A DNA stretch of 9,651 bases, from NCBI GenBank assembly GCA_002279765.1, contig NCCR01000330.1, positions 1 to 9,651 on the forward strand. The letters are read 5' to 3'. Under the pieces are notes generated by a model that saw only the letters and a program-made list of their open reading frames with translations, ran no database searches and was not told where the DNA came from. The DNA is from Verrucomicrobia bacterium 12-59-8 (lineage in GTDB: Bacteria; Verrucomicrobiota; Verrucomicrobiae; Verrucomicrobiales; Verrucomicrobiaceae). This document shows, in pieces, positions 1 through 6,689 of this stretch (position 1 is its first letter; every line of letters begins with the position of its first letter). Position numbers and translations under genes: made by a program.

Positions 1-15
1 ACGTCAAACCTAGGT

Positions 16-92
<77 letters not shown>

Positions 93-134
93 CGGTTTAT
101 GACGGTTTCGCCATTGTGACACGGGCGACTACCT

Positions 135-197
135 GGCTCGCGGAAGAAGATCGGGAACGCCACCAGCACTGCCATGGAGATCCATACGGGAAGTGGC
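135..197 (-). pseudogene. Relic of the 3' end of a second MFS transporter gene
   Basis: Read on the minus strand, this stretch encodes LPVWISMAVLVAFPIFFREP. It lines up without gaps with the C-terminus of the intact transporter at 3289-4500 (TPAWIAVSVLVVFVIFFREP). At DNA level 135-197 and 3314-3376 agree at roughly 44 of 63 positions, by my hand alignment. An in-frame stop lies just upstream on the minus strand (around 198-200), and no stop follows the REP motif, so this is only a fragment. It looks like the remaining tail of a paralogue that was otherwise deleted or replaced. A chance match is unlikely because both protein and DNA agree in the same frame and orientation. Confidence 0.7.
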
Positions 198-243
198 TAA
201 TCGTGTTGAGTTATGAAATGCTTTGGGAAGATAGCAGTCGCCA

Positions 244-284
244 GCGCGTGAGCGTGGCTTTGCTTTGGCTCTGCGCCTTTTTTT
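244..284 (+). terminator. Probable rho-independent terminator
   Basis: GCGC (244-247) pairs with GCGC (273-276), and GAGC (250-253) pairs with GCTC (268-271). A G-T wobble and one bulged base join them, giving a nearly continuous stem of about nine pairs with a 14-base loop. It is followed by a run of seven T (278-284). It could end transcription from the tRNA-Pro gene about 150 bases upstream and shield the propeller gene. The loop is long and the stem imperfect, so confidence is moderate. Confidence 0.5.
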
Positions 285-305
285 AAAAAATTTCAGCGCT
301 GTCGA

Positions 306-335
306 TTGACGGAAGCGGTCACCGCCTTTTACCTA
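306..335 (+). promoter_or_regulatory. Weak candidate promoter for the propeller gene
   Basis: TTGACG at 306-311 matches a sigma-70 type -35 box well. The best -10 at about 18 bases spacing is TACCTA (330-335), a poor match. It lies between the terminator at 244-284 and the chosen start at 395, which is the right place for a promoter. The -10 is weak enough that this could be chance. Confidence 0.28.
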
Positions 336-394
336 GCCTTGTGTTTTCACCATCGAGTCATAGCTCTGCCGGGCACATCAGCATGGAGAAAACC

Positions 395-3265
395 ATGCGC
401 TGTTTCCTGATTGCTCTTATGATGAGTTTGCTCGTCCCGGTGGCAGAGGCGGGCACTACGCCTGACTTCACGTTCACTGGTTTCTCGTCCGGCAGTCTGG
501 CATTTGACAGCGATGGCAACCTCTTTGTGGCAAGCAATGAGGGCACCACAGTGGGCAAGTTTGCGCCGGGAGCCGCCACGCCTTCCGCCACACTCACCGG
601 TCTCAACGAGCCTAATGCCCTGGCCTTTGACAGTGCCGGCAACCTCTTTGTGGCAAACCAGCCTAGCGCCCTGGCGTTTGACAGTGCCGGCAACCTCTAT
701 GTGGCAAACTTTCCTGCGGACACGGTGAGCAAGTTTGCGCCGGGAGCCACCACGCCTTCCGTTACGCTCACCGGGCTCAACCTGCCCTACAGACTGGCCA
801 TTGACAGTTCGGACAATCTCTATGTGGCAAACTATGGTGGCACCACGGTGAGCAAGTTTGCCCCGGGAGCCACCACACCTTCCGCCACGCTCACCGGTCT
901 CAACGAGTCGCCTCATGCCCTGGCCGTTGACAGTTCCGGCAATCTCTTTGTGGCAACCCCCAATAACAATACGGTGAGCAAGTTTGCGCCGGGAGCCACC
1001 ACGCCTTCCGCCACACTCACCGGTCTCAACGGGCCTTTTGCCCTGGCCTTTGACAGCACCGGCAACCTCTTTGTGGCAAACTCTCTTACCGACACAGTGA
1101 GCAAGTTTGCACCTGGAGCCACCACGCCTTCCGCCACACTCACCGGTCTCAACGGGCCTCATGCCCTCGCCGTTGACAGTGCCGGCAACCTCTTTGTGGC
1201 AAACGTCGATGGCTATGATGTGAGCAAATTTGCCCCGGGAGCCACCACGCCTTCCGCCACGTTCACCGGTCTCTACTGGCCCGACAAACTTGCCTTTGAC
1301 AGTTCCGGCAACCTCTTTGTGGCAAACAGGGGAAACCACACGGTAAGCGAGTTTATCCTCACGCCGCTCCCGGTCCTTTTCAGCGTCACCCCCAGCGTCG
1401 GCAGCATCGTAGGTGGGACCAGCGTGAGCATCACCGGTGTCAATCTGGCTGGAGCCACGGCAGTGACCATCGGTGGTACGCCGGCAACCCTTGGCACCAA
1501 CACAGGTACTACGCTCGTCCTCACGACGGGCGCTCACGCCGCACTGGACGGAGCCAGCGTCTTGGTCACCACATCCGTTGGCACGAATGCCGCAAACTCC
1601 CTCTTTAAGTACGCGGTCCCGCCCACCCTCACCAGAAGCACCGCGAACCAGTTTAATGACGCCCCGACGCTCAACATCATCGGCACCGGTTTTGATGACA
1701 CGACCCCCGGCAACAATACGGTGGACTTCTACAATGGCACCAATAGCGCCGAGGGGACTGTGACAGCGGCGACCTCCACGACGCTGACAGTAACCTTCAC
1801 CATTCCGCCCACCAATCTTGGAGCTTTGCTGGCCACAGTATCCGTCAGCGGGATCTCCTCCGGTGCCGCTGTGCAGGTCGCCACGGTGGCGCAGAACTAC
1901 ACCATCACCACGCTAACCGGTCTTAACGCTCCCAACGACCTGGCCTTTGACAGTGCCGGCAACCTCTTTGTGGCCAACTTTGGTGCCAACACGGTGAGCA
2001 AGTTTGCGCCGGGAGCCACCACGCCTTCTGCCACGCTCGCGGGTCTCAACGGACCTATATCGCTGGGCTTCGATAGTTCCGGCAACCTCTTCGTGGGAAA
2101 CAGTGACGGCACGTTGAGCAAGGTTGCACCTGGAGCCACCACGCCTTCCGCCACACTCCCCGGCAGCGGCTCTAACGACCTGGCCTTTGACAGTGCCGAC
2201 AACCTCTTCGTGGCAAACTCCAATTACAACTCAGTGATCAAGTTTGCGCCGGGAGCTACCACGCCTTCTGCGATACTCACCGGCGGCTACTTCGCTCTCG
2301 GCAGCCCTAGTAGCCTGGCCTGTGACAGTTCCGGTTACCTCTTCGTGGCAATCCGTGGTGACAACACGGTGAAAACGTTTGCGCCGGGAGCCACCACGCC
2401 CTTTACGACACTCACCGGTCTTCACTGGCCTGGTGATCTGGTCTTTGACAGTTCTGGCAACCTCTTTGTGGCAAACTTTGGTGCTGGCACGGTGAGCAAG
2501 TTTGCGCCGGGAGCCACCACGCCTTCCGCGACTCTCACGGGCCTCAGCTGGCCTACTGACCTGGTCTTCGACAGTTCTGGAAACCTCTTTGTGCTAAACG
2601 CCAGTGGCAGCACGGTGAGCAAGTTTGCACCGGGAGCCACCACGCCTTCCGCGATATTCTTCACCGGTACAAGTGGTTTTTTCTTCGGCATTGGTGGACT
2701 TTTCGGCGAGGCTCTAGCCTTGGCCGTTGACAGTTCTGGCAACCTCTTTGTGACAAACGCTGGTAACAACACCGTGAGCAAGATTGTCTCCACCACAGTC
2801 ATGCCGGAATTTACGGCCTGGAGACTCACCCACTTTGGAACCAATGCTACTGCCGGCAATCTCGCCGATGATGCTTCCTATGTCGGCGACGGCCTGCCGA
2901 ATCTGCTCAAGTATGCCCTGGGCCGCAGTCCCCTCGTCGCCACCGCTTCCTCCGCCCTGTCCAGCATCGTGAATGGTTCTGCCAATTCACTGCTCAGCGA
3001 CCGCCTCGCCATCCGTTTCACCCTGCCCAATCCGGCCCCCGCTGACGTGACTTATACCGTGCAGGCCACAGATGATCTGCTGAACTGGACAACAGTGGCG
3101 ACCAAGCAGGGCACAGGCGCATGGCAGTGGAATACCGTCGCCGGTGGCAACACTCCGCACATTGTCGATCCCGGAACCTCTCCTGACACCGTGGAGGTGG
3201 GCGACGTCGTCCCCTTCAGTGGAAACACCCGCCGAATGATGCGTTTGCAGGTGACGAGGCCGTGA
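395..3265 (+). CDS. Secreted double beta-propeller protein with IPT/TIG-like domains
   Basis: Predicted 956-residue exported protein of unknown target. I chose ATG 395 because GGAGA lies six bases upstream and the protein then opens with a clean Sec signal, MRCFLIALMMSLLVPVAEA, cut before Gly. A GTG at 341 and an ATG at 383 are in frame but would put extra residues before the signal. Order of parts: seven NHL-like repeats of about 41 residues (roughly 26-324), an IPT/TIG domain (about 325-409, with SVTPSVGSIVGG and SITGVNL), a second IPT-like segment (about 410-503), seven more repeats (about 504-799), then a tail with VGDGLPNLLKYALG (about 829-843) and a small beta domain with YTVQATDDLLNW ending in MMRLQVTRP. 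Each repeat reads LAFDSSGNLFVAN...TVSKFAPGATTPSATLTGLN. Seven plus seven suggests two seven-bladed propellers, as in other NHL/Vgb-like folds. The tail resembles those of many secreted Verrucomicrobiota proteins, where it may serve sorting or surface attachment (inference). No catalytic motif was recognised. It is convergent with the transporter gene, 23 bases apart. Confidence 0.85.
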   Translation: MRCFLIALMMSLLVPVAEAGTTPDFTFTGFSSGSLAFDSDGNLFVASNEGTTVGKFAPGAATPSATLTGLNEPNALAFDSAGNLFVANQPSALAFDSAGNLYVANFPADTVSKFAPGATTPSVTLTGLNLPYRLAIDSSDNLYVANYGGTTVSKFAPGATTPSATLTGLNESPHALAVDSSGNLFVATPNNNTVSKFAPGATTPSATLTGLNGPFALAFDSTGNLFVANSLTDTVSKFAPGATTPSATLTGLNGPHALAVDSAGNLFVANVDGYDVSKFAPGATTPSATFTGLYWPDKLAFDSSGNLFVANRGNHTVSEFILTPLPVLFSVTPSVGSIVGGTSVSITGVNLAGATAVTIGGTPATLGTNTGTTLVLTTGAHAALDGASVLVTTSVGTNAANSLFKYAVPPTLTRSTANQFNDAPTLNIIGTGFDDTTPGNNTVDFYNGTNSAEGTVTAATSTTLTVTFTIPPTNLGALLATVSVSGISSGAAVQVATVAQNYTITTLTGLNAPNDLAFDSAGNLFVANFGANTVSKFAPGATTPSATLAGLNGPISLGFDSSGNLFVGNSDGTLSKVAPGATTPSATLPGSGSNDLAFDSADNLFVANSNYNSVIKFAPGATTPSAILTGGYFALGSPSSLACDSSGYLFVAIRGDNTVKTFAPGATTPFTTLTGLHWPGDLVFDSSGNLFVANFGAGTVSKFAPGATTPSATLTGLSWPTDLVFDSSGNLFVLNASGSTVSKFAPGATTPSAIFFTGTSGFFFGIGGLFGEALALAVDSSGNLFVTNAGNNTVSKIVSTTVMPEFTAWRLTHFGTNATAGNLADDASYVGDGLPNLLKYALGRSPLVATASSALSSIVNGSANSLLSDRLAIRFTLPNPAPADVTYTVQATDDLLNWTTVATKQGTGAWQWNTVAGGNTPHIVDPGTSPDTVEVGDVVPFSGNTRRMMRLQVTRP
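470..1365 (+). repeat. First block of NHL-like coding repeats (7 full units + 1 partial)
   Basis: The K of the SKF motif recurs at nucleotides 557, 731, 854, 980, 1103 and 1226, and in a final divergent unit ending SEF near 1350. The basic period is 123 bp (41 codons). The long 557-731 step is 123 + 51. The extra 51 bp is a partial unit: 614-664 (NALAFDSAGNLFVANQP) is followed directly by 665-715 (SALAFDSAGNLYVANFP), almost identical. DNA identity between units is high even at third codon positions, which points to recent duplication or gene conversion. Confidence 0.9.
1906..2790 (+). repeat. Second block of NHL-like coding repeats (7 units)
   Basis: Units have the motif K at 2000, 2120, 2240, 2375, 2498, 2621 and 2780. 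Steps are mostly 120-123 bp, with longer loops before the fourth and the last unit (135 and 159 bp). The consensus is the same as in the first block and shares long nearly identical DNA with it, such as GCGCCGGGAGCCACCACGCC, so the two blocks arose from one another or exchange sequence. The last unit lacks the APGATTP segment and runs into the C-terminal tail. Confidence 0.9.
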
Positions 3266-3288
3266 ACACCACGGCTACCGACAGTCCG

Positions 3289-4500
3289 TCATGATGCCGC
3301 AGACGATTTCTTCGGTTCGCGGAAGAAGATCACAAAGACGACCAGCACGCTCACGGCGATCCACGCAGGCGTGGCCCAGATGGCGGACCAGTCGTGGGTG
3401 ATGCTGCCGTTGGGCGCGGCGAGTTTGTGCTGGTCCATGAAGTAGCCGGCGAGGTAGGTGCCGACGAGGGAGCCGAAGCCCCACAGGATGATGGCGATGA
3501 GGCCCTGCGCGGCGCCGCGAATGCGTTCGTTGGCTTCGCTGTCCACGTAGAGCTGTCCGGCGATGAAGAGGAAATCGTAGCAGACGCCGTGCAGCAGGAT
3601 TGCGGCATAGATGAGCACGGTGCCGCTGCTTGAGGCGCTGGAGCTGAGCATGAAGTAGCGCGCGGCCCAGGCGAGGATGCCGAGGAAAATGGTCTTTTTG
3701 TAGCCGAGCTTTTTGAGCATCAGCGGCAGCAGGATGAGGAAGATAATGTCGGAAACCTGCGCGAGCGTCATCTTTTGCGCCCAGTCCACCCATTTCAACT
3801 GCGTGAGGTAGGTGCCCAGGTTCACGAAGTAGAAGTACAGAGGAATGCAGATGAGGAACATGCACAGGATGAAGATGGCAAAGGTGGGCTTTTTGAGCAA
3901 AGCCAGCGCATCGAGGCCGAGGACTTCGCTCAGTGGCACATTCTGCCCCTTCTTCTTCGGCGGCGTATGCGGCAGCGTCAGGGCGAAGAGGCCAAATACC
4001 AGCGAAGTGCCGCCAGCGAGGTAGTATTGCAGTGCTGACTGCTCGCCCTTCAACTGGCTGAGCACCACGCCCCCCGCAATCCAGCCCACGGCGGAGAAGA
4101 TCTTCACGAAGGGGAAGTCTTTCTTCGCGTCCGCCAGATGGGTCATGGAGATGGAGTTGCCCAGAGCGAGCGTCGGCGCGTAGAGCGTGCAGTAAAGGAT
4201 GAGCGTGGGATAGACGCTGCCGAAGGTCTTCAACTGCGGGATGTAGAGCATCACAAGACCACCAGCGATGCCGAGAACGGCGATGATTTTCTCGGAGGCA
4301 AAGAAGCGGTCGGCGATCAAGCCGACGATGAAGGGCGAGAGGATGGCACCCCACGCAAACGCACCATAGGTCGCGCCGATCTCGGTGCCGCTAAAGCCCA
4401 GGGTGCCGAGGTAGCTGCCTAGCGTCATGTACCAACTGCTCCAGATGAAGTACTGGAGGAACATGAAGAGGGAGAGCTTGATCTTGAGGGAGGATTGCAT
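3289..4500 (-). CDS. Nucleoside:H+ symporter, NupG/XapB-type MFS permease
   Basis: A 403-residue inner-membrane permease, predicted to import nucleosides with protons. It follows the nucleoside:H+ symporter family along its whole length, as far as I can compare with E. coli NupG from memory: WSSWYMTLGSYL at 20-31, GATYGAFAWG, GLIADR, YAPTLALGNSISMTHL, DFPFVKIFSAVGWIAGG, a cytoplasmic linker ending PLSEVLGLDALALLKK, QVSDIIFLILLPLMLKKLGYKK, and the characteristic GVCYDFLFIAGQLYVD...IRGAAQGL near 300-340. Length and about 12 hydrophobic segments fit the family. The start ATG has no clear Shine-Dalgarno sequence. Only 17 bases upstream ends a 22-codon Tat-signal stub, so the two could share a transcript. 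Downstream it faces the propeller gene with no visible terminator between them. Substrate may differ from nucleosides, since related permeases in this phylum are untested. Confidence 0.88.
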   Translation of the reverse strand: MQSSLKIKLSLFMFLQYFIWSSWYMTLGSYLGTLGFSGTEIGATYGAFAWGAILSPFIVGLIADRFFASEKIIAVLGIAGGLVMLYIPQLKTFGSVYPTLILYCTLYAPTLALGNSISMTHLADAKKDFPFVKIFSAVGWIAGGVVLSQLKGEQSALQYYLAGGTSLVFGLFALTLPHTPPKKKGQNVPLSEVLGLDALALLKKPTFAIFILCMFLICIPLYFYFVNLGTYLTQLKWVDWAQKMTLAQVSDIIFLILLPLMLKKLGYKKTIFLGILAWAARYFMLSSSASSSGTVLIYAAILLHGVCYDFLFIAGQLYVDSEANERIRGAAQGLIAIILWGFGSLVGTYLAGYFMDQHKLAAPNGSITHDWSAIWATPAWIAVSVLVVFVIFFREPKKSSAAS

Positions 4501-4517
4501 GGAGTGTTAAGAAAGAG

Positions 4518-4586
4518 CTAGTTGCGTGCCGTCATGAAGCCCAGGCCGGTGGTTTGCAGAAAATCGCGGCGGCGGGGCAGGGGCAT
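4518..4586 (-). pseudogene. Orphan Tat signal peptide, stub of a truncated exported-protein gene
   Basis: A 22-codon reading frame, MPLPRRRDFLQTTGLGFMTARN then TAG. The RRRDFLQTTGLGF part fits the twin-arginine signal consensus (S/T-R-R-x-F-L-K followed by a Gly-rich hydrophobic stretch), like the start of many Planctomycetes/Verrucomicrobia Tat substrates. The h-region stops early and no mature protein follows. The transporter start lies 17 bases after the stop, so the body of the gene seems to have been deleted, placing the stub just in front of the transporter. It is divergent from the Gfo/Idh gene, with 57 bases between the two start codons. No Shine-Dalgarno sequence is visible. An alternative is that the short frame is kept as a leader peptide translated before the transporter. 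Confidence 0.6.
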
Positions 4587-4643
4587 AAGAGGGGCGTGCG
4601 TTTGAGCGTGATGAATATCGGAGACGATGTGCGTTTCTTTCCC

Positions 4644-5898
4644 ATGGCCACACCTGCGTCTCCCACTCGTCGTCAGTTTCTTAGCACCGCCGTTCCTTTC
4701 ATCGTCTCCGCTGCCACGCTTGGGCGTGCAGGTTCGGTGTCGCCGAATGAGAAAGTACGGCTTGCCTGCATCGGCGTGGGCGGGCAGGGGACGAGCAATT
4801 TGCGGGCGCTGATGGCGGATGAACGCGTGCAGGTTGTCGCCATTTGTGATGTGGATGCCCAGCACGCCTCCGCGGCGGCCAAGCTGGCCGGAGTTCCTGA
4901 GGGTTCGGTATACAAGGATTTCCGTGAGGTGCTGGCCCGCAGTGATGTGGATGCCGTGATGAACGCCACGCCCGACCACTGGCACTCCAATGTGGCCATC
5001 GCCGCCGCGAAGGCGGGGAGCCAGCATCGTCGAAGGCCGCGCCATCTGCCGTGCGGTGGCGGAGAATAAGCGCGTGCTGCAGTGCGGCACCTGGCGGCGC
5101 TCCGGCCTGAAGGTGCGCATGGCCTGCGAGCGCGTGCGGAATGGCTACATCGGCCAGCTCAAGGAAATCGAGATCGGCGTGCCGGGGAAGTTTGCCATTC
5201 GCGGCGGCTACACTGGGCTGGAGGCCACCGAGGCCGCGCCTGCGCACCTCGACTACGCCATGTGGCTCGGCCCGGCGGCAGAGCAACCCTACACGGCGGC
5301 ACGCTGCCATTTCAACTTCCGCTGGATCGAAGCCTACGCCCCCGGCTACATCACCGACTGGGGTGCGCACTTCCTGGACGTAGCCCAATGGGGTGCCGGT
5401 ATGGACGACTCCACGCCCAGCGAGGTCAGCGCCACCGAGGTGAAGCGCCGTGACAAGGGCATCTACGACGCCGCCGAGAGCTTCCGCATCGAGTATCAGT
5501 ACAACAATGGTGTGCGCGTCATCATGGTCAGCACGGACGACAAGACGAAGTGGGGCACCCGGTTCATCGGCAGTGAGGGCTGGATCTACACCGAGTCCGA
5601 AGTACTCAAGGCCAGCGACGACGCCATCCTGCGCGTAAAACTCAAGGACAGCGACGTGAAGCTCTACGAGTCCAAGAACCACCACCGCAACTTCATCGAC
5701 GCCGTTTACTCTCGGGGCCGCACCGCCGCCACGGCAGAGATCGCCCAGCGCGCCGCCACCACCTGCCACATCGGTGCCATCTCCGCCGTCCTCAAGCGCC
5801 CGCTGAAGTTTGATCCGAAGGCTGAACGCTTCGAAAACGACGAGCAGGCGAATCAGATGCTGCTCAGGCCGATGCGGGAGGCTTGGAAGCTCGCGTGA
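4644..5898 (+). pseudogene. Broken Tat-exported Gfo/Idh-family oxidoreductase
   Basis: Two reading frames together make one Gfo/Idh/MocA-type NAD(P)-dependent oxidoreductase. The first opens with a Tat signal (TRRQFLSTAVPFIVSA), then the Rossmann fold VRLACIGVGGQGTSNLRAL, VVAICDVD, and VDAVMNATPDHWHSNVAIAAAKAG; it shifts out of frame after GGG 5016-5018 and stops at 5069. The second frame resumes at AGC 5023 with SIVEGRAICRAVAENKRVLQCGTWRRS and runs through the C-terminal domain (YITDWGAHFLDVAQWG, MVSTDDKTKWGTRFIG, HHRNFIDAVYS) to TGA 5898. The segment expected between them, which carries the conserved Glu-Lys-Pro motif with its catalytic/NAD-site lysine, is missing. About 33 nt are expected there and four remain, so the loss is near 29 nt. 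Restoring 29 nt gives 427 residues, normal for the family. Start 4644 was chosen for the Tat signal; GTG 4608 and ATG 4611 are also in frame. The product as sequenced should be inactive. Confidence 0.88.
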
Positions 5899-5978
5899 AA
5901 GTTGCGCCGCTGCTGGGAATTCCATGAAGCAGCTGCCAATCAGGTTATCCGAGCCTGTTTCGCGAGGGGTGAATCTCC

Positions 5979-6024
5979 TTAAATGCCACATTAAGAAAGA
6001 GGTACATAATATTAACACAGGTTA
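5979..6024. repeat. AT-rich direct repeat, copy A
   Basis: A 46-bp stretch that aligns without gaps to 6245-6290 at about 35 of 46 positions by hand count. Shared parts include GCCACAT, GTACA and TATTAACACA. It ends in the inverted repeat TTAAC-ACAG-GTTAA (6012-6025), which looks like a binding site for a dimeric protein. It lies 80 bases beyond the stop of the broken oxidoreductase. Confidence 0.6.
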
Positions 6025-6051
6025 AATTCACAGCCATCGCCAATCACAAGG

Positions 6052-6183
6052 AGGCGTTGCTAGGCGCGAGTCACCGCTACGCGGTTCCGCCGATGAAAAA
6101 CCAACGGTGGGGGGCGTGATCTGAGGCTTGGCAGCCAAGGCAACGCTTGTGTCAGCCCTCCGTGCTTATGAGCCGGTAACGGC
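6052..6183. other. Hairpin-rich intergenic element, candidate structured RNA or folded DNA
   Basis: A long-range stem GCGTTGC (6054-6060) with GCAACGC (6140-6146), extendable by G-T and A-T pairs to 6052/6148, encloses three local hairpins. These are ACCGC-TAC-GCGGT (6073-6085), CCGCC (6087-6091) with GGTGG (6106-6110), and CTTGG-CAG-CCAAG (6127-6139), the last stacked against the outer stem. Outside it lies GCCG-GTAA-CGGC (6172-6183), a perfect GNRA-type tetraloop hairpin on the plus strand. No coding frame makes sense here, and I recognise no known riboswitch, tmRNA, SRP RNA or RNase P signature. The fold was drawn by eye without energies. Confidence 0.35.
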
Positions 6184-6244
6184 ACCCTCGGGATCGTAGG
6201 TCAATTCCGGCTATTCTGGTTGATTTTGTAATCCACAGTGATCG

Positions 6245-6290
6245 TTAATGGCCACATCGGCAAACAAGTACAAATTATTAACACATGTTA
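6245..6290. repeat. AT-rich direct repeat, copy B
   Basis: Second copy of the element at 5979-6024, same orientation, 266 bp further on. Its palindrome is slightly decayed: TTAAC-ACAT-GTTAG (6278-6291). Both copies stand out as AT-rich islands in GC-rich surroundings. They bracket the hairpin-rich segment at 6052-6183. Confidence 0.6.
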
Positions 6291-6464
6291 GCCATGTATT
6301 TGATTCAGCAACGTGAAAGAGACTGTCTGTCTCCATTTTCAGCGGAATCCGTCGGTTTCTAAACCATGTCGGTCCCTCCGATGGGCGGACTGGCTAGCGT
6401 GGATGCACTGCCTCGGAACCACCTCTCTGGCGGGGGCTCGAGTGCAGAAGGTCGGCATACTTAA

Positions 6465-6643
6465 ACGATGCTCATCTGGATTGAGTTCCGAGCAGATTGT
6501 CCACGATCATGATGATTTTTACGCCTGCCTGCCGCCTTCACGCTCTGTTTGAGGAACTTGAGGAATGTCTCCGCTGTGAACGTCTCTTTGTAGATCATGA
6601 AGCGTATTTTGCCCTGATTGGTGACGCTGCTGACGTGGTTGAT
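6465..6643 (-). pseudogene. IS630-family transposase fragment, frameshifted and internally deleted
   Basis: The minus strand from 6643 reads INHVSSVTNQGKIRFMIYKE and continues FTAETFLKFLKQSVKAAGRR, a close match to the core of the IS630-family DDE transposase. After a run of five bases (6516-6520) one extra base shifts the frame, and it continues IIMIVDNL (6493-6516), holding the second catalytic Asp. Four bases later ELNPDEHR (6465-6488) appears, the motif with the final acidic residue; roughly 30 codons that normally separate the two motifs are missing. The N-terminal part with the HTH and first Asp is not recognisable beyond 6643. No terminal inverted repeats or TA duplication were identified. 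The fragment lies 46 bases downstream of the dprA stop and is surely inactive. Confidence 0.85.
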
Positions 6644-6689
6644 CCCTGATGGTTGTGCCCGGCTTCAGTGCAACGCGCAGGCTTTGATC

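Noticed and set aside
347..1537. Long open frame of about 396 codons on the minus strand
   Set aside because: It is the antisense of the propeller repeats; the absence of stops follows from the repeated DNA, and its own translation is a Cys/His/Arg-rich repeat with no family resemblance.
458..2790. CRISPR-like or satellite repeat array
   Set aside because: Periodic units of about 123 bp stay in one reading frame and encode NHL-like blades; there are no short repeats with unique spacers.
5909..5933. Hairpin GCTGCT...AGCAGC after the oxidoreductase
   Set aside because: Only six pairs with a 13-base loop and no T-run; not enough to call a terminator.
4699..6018. Open frame of about 439 codons on the minus strand across the oxidoreductase
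   Set aside because: The plus strand encodes clear Gfo/Idh motifs in two frames; the minus frame shows no recognisable domain and is a high-GC shadow.
6021..6060. Integron attC-like site (GTTAAAT resembles GTTRRRY)
   Set aside because: No matching RYYYAAC partner at the proper spacing and no integrase gene in the window.
6313..6552. 79-codon frame on the plus strand
   Set aside because: It overlaps the IS630 relic antisense and has no plausible start site or domain.
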